Below, one piece after another: positions 54,621 through 64,000 of a DNA stretch of 64,000 nt. The notes beneath the pieces were generated by a model that saw only the letters and a program-made list of their open reading frames with translations, was not told where the DNA came from and searched no databases. The stretch is from Puccinellia tenuiflora (Eukaryota; Streptophyta; Magnoliopsida; Poales; Poaceae), in contig QRDG01001905.1 in NCBI GenBank assembly GCA_012064385.1, forward strand, positions 54,759 to 118,758, given 5' to 3'. Position numbers and translations under genes: made by a program. Numbering within the stretch: position 1 is the stretch's first letter; every line of letters begins with the position of its first letter.

Positions 54621-56450
54621 CTACTTGGGAACCGTGGCCGTGACAAGGAACCCATCGCCATCAGGCATCACGACGACGAGGCCTTCGTCTCCGGGGGCCA
54701 CGATCCTGCACGACACATGCACGGGCTTGACGCCCCTGACCGTCAGCTCCTCCAGCCCCAGCTCGGTCCACTCCGCGGCCTCCAGCTTGTACCCGGCGCC
54801 ACCCTTGCTCAGGCCATCCACCACCACCGCGGTCTCGACGGTGGTCGCCCCGCGGGCGGGGTCCCCGGGGCCGACGACGAGCGTGAACCGCGCCGCCCTG
54901 TCCACGCCGAGCTCGTCGCTCGCCCGGCCGATGCAGGCCGCGGCGAGCGCGCGGAGGTCGACACCGGCACCAGCACCGGCGGTCCTGAAGAGCACGGTCT
55001 GGGCGTGGACGCCGTCGGCGGCGACGGAGCTGATGGGGAATGACCGGATGCGCTTGCAGCAGATCTCCGGGCGCTGGAAGTATGCCATGTACTGCATCAT
55101 CGGCCTGATGGCGGTCTTGTTCTTCTCCTTCATCTCGCTGTGGATGCGCGCCCACTCCAGGAGGAAGCGCGTCAGGGAGAGCGGGTCGGCCAGCAGCGCC
55201 GTGCAGCTAACGCCGATGGCGTACTCGCCGTCCTGGAACCGGTTCAGCTGCTCACGGCGCACAGGTAAGGTCAGGTGAATCAGAATCAAGAATTCATTCA
55301 TGGACTCACTTCTGTTTTCGGCAAAGCAGGAGTACACCATAGCAGTAGAGAGGAGTACTGTGTATTGTGGAATAAATTGATGCTGTCACTCATGAATATC
55401 AGCTCAACAGTATTGCATTGAATGAATTGCTTTCCGGCCACCTGTCTTGGTGTTAGGTTTGGTCATTCATTGGGTACTCCCCAAGTCCAAGTCCACACGA
55501 TCGAAGCGGGAAGAAATGATTTTAGCTTTCGGAAGGACTCGAGTTCGCCGGCATCTGGTGCAACGGCAAGCTGCACGTACGTACGCCGGTCAACTATGTC
55601 AATGTGCCAAAAAAGAACAAAGTGTGGAACGGCGTCTAACTGACAAGACATTTCCATTAGGTAGCGTCAAGGTACAGAACGTACACTACGATGATGATGA
55701 TGATGACGAGAGATGAACATATTTGGCAGTTAGGCCGGAATCCCAAGCATGTCCCTGTACATGTATAAATGGACGTGAATGGTTTGCCCCAGCTGCCAGT
55801 CAGACCGCTATGAATATGGGCAGGTCGTACGATTTAGCCATCATCCTACGTAAAGCATTTTTGTTTCGAGGGGATAAAGCAGCTAGCTAATTCTCAGCTC
55901 AGAAATGTACAATGAAGTGTGGTGATCTAAAAGTTCAGAAAAAGACCGAGAGAAAAGAGGCAGCAGAAGCAGACAGACCCAAGGAGCGTGGTGGATATCT
56001 CTATACCTGCATGAAGAGGAGGGAGCACATGTCGGGATCCTCGGCGCTGACGTCGACCCACGGCGCCAGCGCGGCCTCCTTCCTTACCCGGTCCTTGTCC
56101 ACCAGGAACTCGTCCAGGGTCGCCTCCACCGTGGCCTGCTGGAACCGCACGCCGGCGTCGTTCAGCTTCACATCCCACGACCCGTCGGCGCGGCGCCGGA
56201 GCCGGCCCGCCATCTCCGGGAAGAAGCACAGCGCCTCGCCCAGCGACTCCTTCACCCAGATGCCTTCCTCCCACGGCGCGTCGTCGGCGCGGTAGTAGAG
56301 CACCGCGCGGAGGCGAAGCTGCAGCGCCGCCTCCGGGAGCGGCGGCGCCGACAGCACGGAGATGAGGCGCGTCCTGCCCGGCTCCACCACGCGCGTCGGC
56401 AGGCCCGTCTGCACCGACTCGATGTGCACCTGAGGCGTGGCGGCCGCCAT
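54621..56450 (-). CDS. BAHD acyltransferase-like protein lacking both hallmark motifs
   Basis: Two exons, 56450-56007 and 55247-54621, joined by a phase-0 GT-AG intron (56006-55248); product 356 residues against about 430-450 usual for BAHD enzymes. The N-terminal half has the family's fold cues: VEPGRTRLISVLSAPPLPEA, YYRADDAPWE, LGEALCFFPEMAGRLRR. Where HXXXD normally lies the protein reads CTALLADP, so the catalytic His position is Ala165 and only Asp169 remains. The C-terminal DFGWG motif is not found; the region reads RAARFTLVVGPGDPARG. BAHD enzymes move acyl groups from CoA thioesters to alcohols or amines. Here either activity is lost or the protein acts non-enzymatically, as proposed for CER2-type relatives; that link is only inference. 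Both exons are open and splice sites are clean, so it is probably expressed. Confidence 0.85.
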
Positions 56451-57368
56451 TTCTTGGACCTCCGTTTGGTTGGGAATGCGCCTTGCAGGTAGTTGCTGGT
56501 AGCTGATGCTCTGGAGCAGGAGAGGAGTAACCCTATTATAGATGCTTAATTTGCCTCCGATCGAGGTGGCCTACAGCACAACGAATGAGACCGAATTGAT
56601 CAACGGTTCTAACGCTGTGGAGGGCAATGCATGGGAGTGTAGCATCAATTATGTAGTTAGCAGAATTAATGTGGGTGCAACCGTGCAACAAGGACCGGAG
56701 GAGGCCAAGTTGAGGGTTTGGCTTCTTTTAATTCCTACGGAGGAACCTTCCCCACCCCCGTGCGGCGGCGCACCATGCCACATCGGGGTCCCCTCCCCCG
56801 GCGCCCTCGTCCCCTCCCCGAGCGCATCCCCACCGCCGCCGCCGCCGGTGGCGTCGCCGGGTGAAGCCCGTGTGGCGTGGCGGCGGCGGCGGAGTTCCTC
56901 AGCCGCCATGGAGGCGCAGCGGTGGCGCCCGCTCTGGCCATCTGCGGCAGCGGTACGGGCGGCGGAGGCGACCTGGAGGCTTCGGTGGTCTTTCGGCGGC
57001 GGGTGGTGGCGTGGATCGGGCAGGCTCGATCTGATCTCATGGATTTGGTCGGGCTTTGATCTGAATCTCGACGCCCTCGACGTTGGTGGCCGGCAGTGCT
57101 CCTGGGGTGTCCTGCACCGTGAGGAAGCCATGGCGGTGGTGGTCTTCTCTTTCGCCGGAGGAGATCGCCCAGTTTTGTGCCTAGTTTGGCAGGTCTCGTC
57201 ATCTAGTCCCCGGCGGCGAGCCATGGCTGCCGTGTAAACCGGCCCCGACTTCGGTCATGGCGGACGATGGCGATGTTTGTTCGTCGCTACCTTGTTGAAG
57301 GCATCGTTTCTGCAGCCTGTGTTCTTCTCGCTTGGGCTGCTCATGCTCAGGGGAAACCCCAGACCCGG
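56451..57368. other. Upstream region of the BAHD-like gene; GC-rich block at 56730-57360
   Basis: A TATA-like ctataatagg on the minus strand near 56535 could serve the BAHD-like gene. The GC-rich block has overlapping open frames on both strands without domains, and resembles in style the retroposon at 23808. The copia 5' LTR begins inside or just after it. Confidence 0.45.
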
Positions 57369-58692
57369 TGAAAGAACATGTGCCATCCCCATTGGTTTTG
57401 ATGTTGACAACAATACAATTAAAGTGCCCTAATGTTTAATCTCAGTTGTGTAGGAAGTGTAAAAGAATCGTCGCGAAAAGATAAGCAAAGTTGTTTCTTC
57501 AGGGTTCACCGGAAGTACCGGTGAAATCACCGGTACTACCGCTGAAAAGTTTCGGCGGAACTTCCGGAGGCAGTTCCGTTTATGGTTTTTCGGTACTGGA
57601 ATGTCCCCGGAAGTTTCACCGGAAGTAACACCGGTACTTCCGCTAAACCGGAAGTACCGGCGTGTTCAGCGGTACTACCGCTGGTTACTTCCGGAGCCAC
57701 TTCCGGAACCAATACCGCTTATGAAAATGAGCTTCTGTATAGTTTCCGGAAGTAGCACCGGAAGTGACACCGGTACTTCCGCTAAACCGGAAGTACCGGC
57801 CTCCCAGCGGTACTTCCGCCCCTGCGGGAACTGGACGACGCCGATGAAGACCGTTGACTGAAGGACCGGAAGTACCGGCCATCCGGGCGGTACTTCCGGC
57901 GCTGCGGGATGAAGACGCCTCCCAACGGCCAGAAGAGGCCTCCAACGGCCAGTTTTTGTGAAGGGGTTTAAATACCCCTTCACCTACCTTTGGAGAGCTA
58001 GCTTGTTCATTTCTCTCACCTCCATTAATGCCCTAGCAAGCTCAAGCTCCAAAATTCAAAGATCTCCCAATCCCTCCACCCAAATCCATTGATTCTTGGA
58101 GGATTGAAGGAGAAGCCCCGGATCTACAACCACCGAGCAGTTTTTCATTTCCCCTTCATTCATTTGAAGGATCTCATTTCTAGGGTTAGCCTTGTGTTGA
58201 CCTAGCTTGTTGTTCTTATCACTTGTTGTAATTGCTACAGATTGTTGATTTGGGAGCCCCCAATTAAGTTGTGGGTGTGTGCCCCAAGACTGTTGTAAAG
58301 GCTCCGGAATCCGCCTTGAAGGGCTCCGATAGTGGAAGGTGGACTAGGCCTTTGTGGCGAGGAGGTTCATCGGAGAATAGGGTGAGGCCTTCGTGGCGTT
58401 GAGTAGGCCTTTGTGGCGAACTCACACCCCTCCAACAGACGTACTCCCTTAACAAGGAGGGACTCGGGAATACACCCTTGTCTCCGCGTGCTTCTCTCTC
58501 GGTTATCTCTTTCCTTTACTTGTTTCGTTAATTGCCTAGTTGTTTATTTTGCTTGTCTTATAGATAAATTCACCGTAGTTGCATTTCTAGAGAATTATCT
58601 TTTATGTCAAGCCTAAATTGAAAAAGAATTAAAAATTGGGTAGCACCTATTCACCCCCCCCCCCCTCTAGGTGCTCATACGATCCCCTTTCA
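57369..58692 (+). repeat. Copia 5' LTR
   Basis: Starts TGAAAGAACATGTGCC and ends CCCCTTTCA, so the termini are inverted (TGAAAG/CTTTCA). 1324 bp. A tttaaatacccc TATA-like box lies at about 57967. The segment cacccccccccctctagg comes just before the end. Confidence 0.82.
57500..57905. repeat. Inverted ccggaagtaccgg motif array in the LTR U3
   Basis: More than ten copies of ccggaagtac or gtacttccgg, in both orientations, upstream of the TATA-like box. Confidence 0.8.
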
Positions 58693-58694
58693 AT

Positions 58695-58706
58695 TGGTAT
58701 CAGAGC
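58695..58706 (+). promoter_or_regulatory. Copia primer-binding site
   Basis: TGGTATCAGAGC, complementary to the 3' end of initiator methionine tRNA, two bases after the LTR. Confidence 0.92.
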
Positions 58707-58743
58707 CTTGTCTCTATATCTAGGCTTCACCGCCTAAGAGAGT

Positions 58744-60140
58744 ATGAGTACCTCCGGTGATGATGAGGATCCTAAACCCGGGGTGACCATGGAGGATCTT
58801 GACAACTTGGAAACACGTCTTAGATCCACCATGGACACTCAAATGAAGGAATTGCGTGAGATGATCGCGCAACTCCTTCCAGGGAGTAGGACCCACACCA
58901 CCACCGCTAGAGGTAAATTCTTCCGCCGCGCAAGCATCGGAGGTTGAGGGTAGTGATGGAACTAAAGAATCCCCATCTAAAAATGCTAGTGGGAAGGAGA
59001 CGTATAGTGAGGTTCCTCACATATACTCCCCCGACCCACCTATCCCTCATCCTCATATAAACAATAGGGGTGACCCACCCAAGTTTAATCCATCTTGTTT
59101 TTCTAACTGGCAATTTCTATGAGATCTTATATGAAGAGTGCTTCAATCGAGCTTTGGAGGATCATCGAGGTTGGCTTCAAGGCACACGACCCCAACAACA
59201 TGACAAGAAGAGAGGTGGTTGATTGTCAACTCAATGAATTGGCTCTCAACATGATCCAAACCGCCGTGGGGGAGAAGCACATGTCCCACATCGAGCTTGC
59301 CACCACCGCCAAAGAAGCTTGGGAGACTCTCTCCAATGAGTTCATTGGCAATGAGAGCATGAAGAGGAATAGGTTTGAGTCCTGAGCAACCAAGCCGAGG
59401 GCTTTTTCATGTTAGAAGGTAAAGAGCATGAAGACATGTATCGAAGACTCAAGACCCTTGCCACTCAATTTCGGTCACTTGGGGCAACTCATGTGGATGA
59501 TGCATGGATCAAGAGGAAGTATGTGAGTGCTCTATGGCCCTTTGAGGCATCCGACTTGAAGAGTCTCCAAGGGAGGCACAACTATCACCTTATGTCATCA
59601 ATGGAAGTCATGCAAGAGATGTCCGCATTCAAAGTGGCCGCCAAGAACGCCGAAGATGCTCGTGCTAGAGCCATTGGAATGCACAAGAGTTCTCCCCTAG
59701 CTTTGAAGGCCAAGATGGTTGCACAAGAGAGTGATGATGAAGAACAAGAAGGTATCTCATTGGGATCCCAAGGAGCTTGAGGACACCCTCAAGGACTACT
59801 CGGCTCTCACTTTGTCTCACTCGCACAAGGATTTTTGGAAGAGTCCATCTAGGCAAGAGAGTTTGTGAACAAGTCAAGTGGAAAGAAGGAGGGTGGCCAA
59901 AGGGTGCGTTCGTGCTACAATTGCCAAGATCGCTATCACTTCGTAGCCGAATGTCCCTTTGAAAACCGTGAACACCATGGAGGCAAACTTGTCCGTAAGG
60001 TTAAGCCCAAGATCCCCAACAAGAAGCCATTCTTCAAGAAGAATCCCACCAACAAGAAACCTCAACGGATGGTGTTGATTGCTCAAGAGGAACTCATCCG
60101 GGGAAGAAGAAGAAGAAGAAACCAAGAGTGAAGTGGCCGG
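58744..60140 (+). pseudogene. Copia gag, frameshifted
   Basis: Opens MSTSGDDEDPKPGV at 58744 and breaks near 58945. The capsid domain resumes with MRSYMKSASIELWRIIEVGF (59119), stops at 59383, and continues MLEGKEHEDMYRRLKTLATQ (59409). The zinc knuckle CYNCQDRYHFVAEC is at 59919-59960 in yet another frame. At least three breaks prevent a full Gag. Confidence 0.85.
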
Positions 60141-60214
60141 GATTGCCATTGCATCAACTCCATCTCTCTTTGAATCCCCAATGAAATGTCTCGACCTCTT
60201 CCGCAAGATGTCTT

Positions 60215-60739
60215 ATGGCCAAGGCCAATGAGGTATCATCTTCTTTAACTTCCAAAGCCATGATTAATGTAGATGATCCTACTAGCCTTGAAGTTAAGGA
60301 GGAACTTGTTGCCTTGGATCACTTTATATCTAACATGCAAGGTGAAACCAAGAAGCATGTTGAGACTCTTATGAGTCAATATGATGATGCTCTTGAAATG
60401 CTAGAGGTAAAAGGTAAAATAGAAAGAGATGATGCCATGGAAATTGCTTCTCTAAAAGATAATCTTGAAGAAGAACATGAGCTTAGAGTTTCTCTTGAAG
60501 AACAACTAGAATCCATAGAAGAAACTAATAATGAAATTGTTGCTAAGCTCATTAAGGAACGTGATCATGCTAGAGCAAAATATAAAATTTGCAAGAAAGA
60601 AAAGGTCGAGCTTGGCATTGGTCATTCTAGACTAACCGAGGAGTTAGAGAAGCTCTCTAAGGCTCACAAGGCTTTGGGGAGTGAGCTCTCCACCCTCAAG
60701 AGTCGTATGAACAACTTCAAGCTCAACCATCTAAAATGA
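60215..60739 (+). pseudogene. Coiled-coil segment between copia gag and protease
   Basis: 174 open codons, strongly heptad-like (EEEHELRVSLEEQLESIEE). It belongs to the same polyprotein but is now cut off by stops on both sides. Confidence 0.75.
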
Positions 60740-60929
60740 TGTGCCTAGCTCCTCTACTCCCTTACTTGTGATCATGCAATATTATTGAGGAAAATGCTAG
60801 GTTGAAAGTTAACCTTGCTAATGCCATCTCCCGTGGTAAGAGACCGTTTGTCCCTTCCAAGGGGGGAGAGGTGGTGTTGGTTTCGTTGAGAAGGAGAAAG
60901 AAGGAGTCCTTCATGAAAGATGCTAGGGC

Positions 60930-61010
60930 ACCTCAAGCAAAGAAGGCCAACATCCCTAGTGCTCCTCAAGCTAAGAAGGCCAACATCCCTAGTGCCCCTC
61001 AAGCAAAGGG
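60930..61010 (+). repeat. 33-bp coding repeat in the copia polyprotein
   Basis: Two and a half copies of a unit encoding APQAKKANIPS. Confidence 0.8.
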
Positions 61011-61251
61011 ATCAACATTGCTAGTGGTAGTGCCACAAGGGGAAAAACTACTAGTGATGACTTTGCGGGAAAGACTAACCCCTATTACATTATCTTTGTT
61101 GATTATTATGGGGATGTCTATGCGAAATTCGTTGGTCCTAGAAATGTGCCTATTTACCGCTCTATTTGGGTTCCTAAGACCCTTGTTGCTAACAAAAGAG
61201 GACCCATTGAAAAATGGGGACCTAAATCAAAGCAATGATTCCTTGTAGGAC

Positions 61252-61680
61252 TATGCTTCCAGCGGGTCAAAATGGGTGCTTGATAGTGGATGCACTAAAC
61301 ATATGACCGGAAGCAAAGAGATCATGACGGAGTTGAGAACAAGCATAAATGGAGGAACCGTCACATTCGGAGACCGATCAAAGTCTAAGGTAACGGGTTT
61401 GGGCAAGGTGGTAGTTGCTAAGGATGTCACCTTAGTAAATGTCATGCTTGTCGAAATCCTTGGTTACAATTTACTTTCCGTCCATGCTCTTAATAAGATG
61501 GGTTTTGCCGTTTTTATTGATGTTGATGTTGTGGTCATCTTGTGGAGCAAGACTCTAAAGGTCGCTTTCGTTGGGTACGTCGAGGATGATTTGTTTGTGG
61601 TTGACTTTTCAGGGAAAACCACTACAAATTCGATGTGCCTATTCGGAAAGGCCAACAAGGGTTGGTTGTGGCATCGCCGC
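61252..61680 (+). pseudogene. Copia protease and pre-integrase domain
   Basis: The protease motif WVLDSGCTKHMTG gives the catalytic DSG. It continues LVEILGYNLLSVHALNKMG and ends near GWLWHRR, where the H...H...C pre-integrase zinc domain starts and the frame is lost. Confidence 0.85.
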
Positions 61681-62925
61681 CCTAGCCCATGTCAACATGA
61701 GAACTTTGCAAAGTCTCCACAAGGGTGGCCACATACTCGGACTAAAAGAAGATGTCTCTTTTGCCAAGGACCGTGTTTGTAGGGCATGTGTTGAAGGCAA
61801 GATGCATGATTCTCCTCACCCTAGCAAGACAATCATTTCATCCAAGAGGATCTTGGAGCTTCTCCATGTTGATCTTTTTGGTGCCGTGCCCGAAGCAAGT
61901 CTTGGTGGGAAGAAAATTGCTTGGTGATTGTCGATGATTATTCAAGATTCACTTGGGTTTATTTCTTCAAGTTGAAGAGTGAGACCCAACAAACCTTCAT
62001 CGACTTCTCCACCGAAATGCAACGTCAACACAATGTCCCCATATTTGGCTATTAGGAGTGATAATGGCTCCGAGTTCAAGAACTACACCCTCAATGAGTT
62101 TCTTAGTGAAGAGGGTATTCGTCATCAATATTCCGCCGCATATACCCCTCAACAAAATGGTGTAGCCGAGAGAAGAACCGGACTCTTATGGATATGGCAA
62201 GGTCCATGCTTGCGGAGTTTAAGACTCCGTTAAGTTTTTGGGCGGAGGCTATATCCACGGCATGTCACTCATCCAACCGGCTCTACTTCCGCAAAGGTTT
62301 GAACAAGACTCCGTATGAGATCCTCACCGGCAACAAGCCTAACATCTCCTACTTCCGTGTCTTCGGTTGTAAGTGTTTCTATTTGATCAAAGGTTGTCGC
62401 CTTACTAAATTCGCATCTAAATCTCTAGAGGGTATTTTTGTTGGTTACGGTGGCGAATACCACACTTATAGAATCTATGATAAAGCTTCACGGCGCATCA
62501 TAGAATCTTGTAGTGTGGTGTTCGAAGAAAATGACGGCTCCCAAGTGGCGCAATTTCATGTTTCCGATGTAGATGATGTAATACCTCAAGAAGCCATAAG
62601 AAGAATGGGCGTGGGATTTTTCCGCCCCATTGAGGAACCCCTTGTGGTGGATCGAGAAGGACAATGCTCTACTCAAGTGGAGCCTTCATCTACACAAGAA
62701 ACCATTGCCCAAGAAGAGCAAGTTGCACCAACCCAAGAACAAGTTGAAGACCCTCAACCCGTTGATCAAGTTGCTATGCAAGATTCAAACTCTCCATCTC
62801 ATGACGCTAGCCAAGATCAAGACCTTGCTCAACCATCTTCTTCAAATGTTGAAGCCGAGCCCATTGATGATCAAGGTCAACCTACCGGTCAAGACGGGGA
62901 CTCAATGATCAAGATGATCAAGTGA
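61681..62925 (+). pseudogene. Copia integrase, frameshifted
   Basis: Pieces: LLHVDLFGAV (first catalytic Asp), IRSDNGSEF (second Asp, about 62050), YTPQQNGVAERR (Glu), then SFWAEAISTACHSSNRLYFR, PYEILTGNKPN and the GCKCFYL/GIFVGYGG C-terminal segment. A stop at 61924 and a shift near 62170-62190 interrupt it. The tail is Gln/Glu-rich. Confidence 0.85.
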
Positions 62926-64000
62926 TTCTCCTCGATGCAATGAGGATATCGAAGCCCGTCGACAAGCTCGAGTTGCAAGAACCATGGAAGTCGTGAACAT
63001 TTCCTTGACAAGGTTATTGTGTGATGTGAGAAGCAAGGTGTCCACCCGGAGGCAATTGGCAAATTTTAGTGATCATCAAGCTCACATTGCCATGTTTGAG
63101 CCAAAGAAGGTTGCCGAAGCTCTTGAAGATCCGGATTGGTTGCTAGCAATGCATGAAGAGCTCAACAATTTCGAACGCAACAAAGTTTGGAAGCTAGTTG
63201 AGAAGCCAAAGGAGTGCCGCAATGTTATAGGCACGAAGTGGATTTTCAAGAACAAGCAAGATGAGTATGGCATGGTGGTGAGGAACAAGGCTCGTTTGGT
63301 GGCTCAAGGGTACTCTCAAGTTGAAGGCATTGATTTGGAGAGACCTATGCTCCGTGTCTCGCCTTGAGTCCATCCGTATCCTCCTTGCTTATGCTTCTTG
63401 CTATAACTTCAAATTGCAACAAATGGATGTTAAAAGTGCTTTTTTAATGGTCCTTTGAAAGAGTTGGTATTCGTTAAGCAACCCCCGGGGTTTGAGGACC
63501 TCAACTTCCCTAACCATGTCTACAAGCTCGATAAGGCGCTCTATGGACTTAAGCAGTACCACGTGCGTGGTATGAGCACCTTAGAGAGTTATTGTTAGAC
63601 CGTGGGTTTGAAGTTGGGCAAATCGATCCCACTCTTTTTACTAAGAGGGTTAAAGGGGAGCTTTTCGTATGCCAACTATATGTTGATTATTATCTTTGGC
63701 TCATCTAACAAAGCTTTTAATGATGAATTTGCTAAGCTTATGACCGATAGGTTTGAGATGTCTATGATGGGCGAGTTGAAGTTCTTCCTTGGATTTGAGA
63801 TCAAGCAATTGAGAGAGGGACTTTTATTAGCCAAGCAAAGTATGTTCAAGACATGCTCAAGAGGTTCAATATGGTGGCGCTAAGGAGAAGAAGACTCCTA
63901 TGGATACCAAGTGCCATCTACAACTTAACCCAAAGGGTATAGATGTGGATCAAAAGCTCTACCGCTCCATGATAGGTTCGTTGCTTTAACCTTTGTGCAT
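62926..64000 (+). pseudogene. Copia reverse transcriptase, damaged at the active site
   Basis: Fragments: MHEELNNFERNKVWKLVE, GTKWIFKNKQDEYG, ARLVAQGYSQVEG (to a stop at 63367), KLQQMDVKSAF, PPGFEDLNFPNHVYKLDKAL and YGLKQ. At 63676-63690 the YVDD box reads YVDYY because bases are missing, which removes one catalytic aspartate and shifts the frame. FFLGFEIKQ follows. The remaining RNase H part lies past the window edge. Confidence 0.88.

Larger units (their letters stand above)
57369..64000 (+). mobile_element. Sirevirus-like copia retrotransposon, right end beyond the window
   Basis: The 5' LTR, a methionine-tRNA-type primer site, gag, protease, integrase and reverse transcriptase follow in copia order (integrase before reverse transcriptase). 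Long coiled-coil segments after the gag zinc knuckle fit the Maximus/SIRE lineage. Frameshifts and stops break every domain, and the 3' LTR is not in the window. Confidence 0.88.

Noticed and set aside
54580..55278. 232-codon plus-strand frame opposite the BAHD-like gene
   Set aside because: Ser/Thr/Pro-rich shadow. The minus-strand exon is clearly BAHD-related.
57940..58100. Host gene suggested by the TATA-like box and leader at the copia LTR
   Set aside because: The TGAAAG/CTTTCA termini and the primer-binding site place it within the LTR.

Overview
The window is a repeat-rich piece of a grass nuclear genome. The solo LTR at 14992-16620 matches the Angela/WIS/BARE1 copia type, there are several grass MITE types, and the two best genes have plant introns and plant cell-surface products. 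These point to Pooideae and probably Triticeae; the species cannot be fixed from sequence alone. No prokaryotic or organellar signal is present.

Layout. 1-6382: a four-unit tandem array of about 1.5 kb per unit, each unit half AT-rich and half CpG-rich, preceded by an older decayed AT-rich repeat. 6383-18470: intergenic DNA holding a Stowaway MITE, a 5'-truncated LINE, a small CACTA-like element, a tRNA-type SINE candidate, a copia solo LTR with an Angela-type solo LTR inside it, and a decayed two-domain B3 gene. 19133-20291: a single-exon classical arabinogalactan-protein gene with TATA box and poly(A) signal. 20390-28280: two decayed LINEs on opposite strands, one cut by a Helitron and a solo LTR, plus a retroposon with a 14-bp target duplication. 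28561-29506: a two-exon phytocyanin gene. 29673-31352: MITEs.

31353-50646 is a stack of nested transposons resolved to the base by target-site duplications: PIF/Harbinger (TTA), holding a non-autonomous CACTA (ACA), holding a complete 15.5-kb gypsy element (GAAGG). The gypsy element is of the Tat type (second RNase H domain) and its two 700-bp LTRs differ at only two positions that I could see. On the strand opposite gag-pol it carries a five-exon gene with consistent GT-AG introns and a second gene with an AT-hook and a B3-like domain. This is the most interesting system in the window.

50647-54515: more MITEs and a Helitron with a duplicated 3' terminus. 54621-56450: a two-exon BAHD-family gene that lacks both canonical motifs. 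57369-64000: a Sirevirus-like copia element with 5' LTR and primer-binding site, badly frameshifted, running off the right edge.

Only three host genes look intact: the arabinogalactan protein, the phytocyanin and the BAHD-like gene. The first two are both predicted secreted, GPI-anchored cell-surface proteins. Everything else I could read is mobile-element DNA, its remains, or sequence in which I see nothing.
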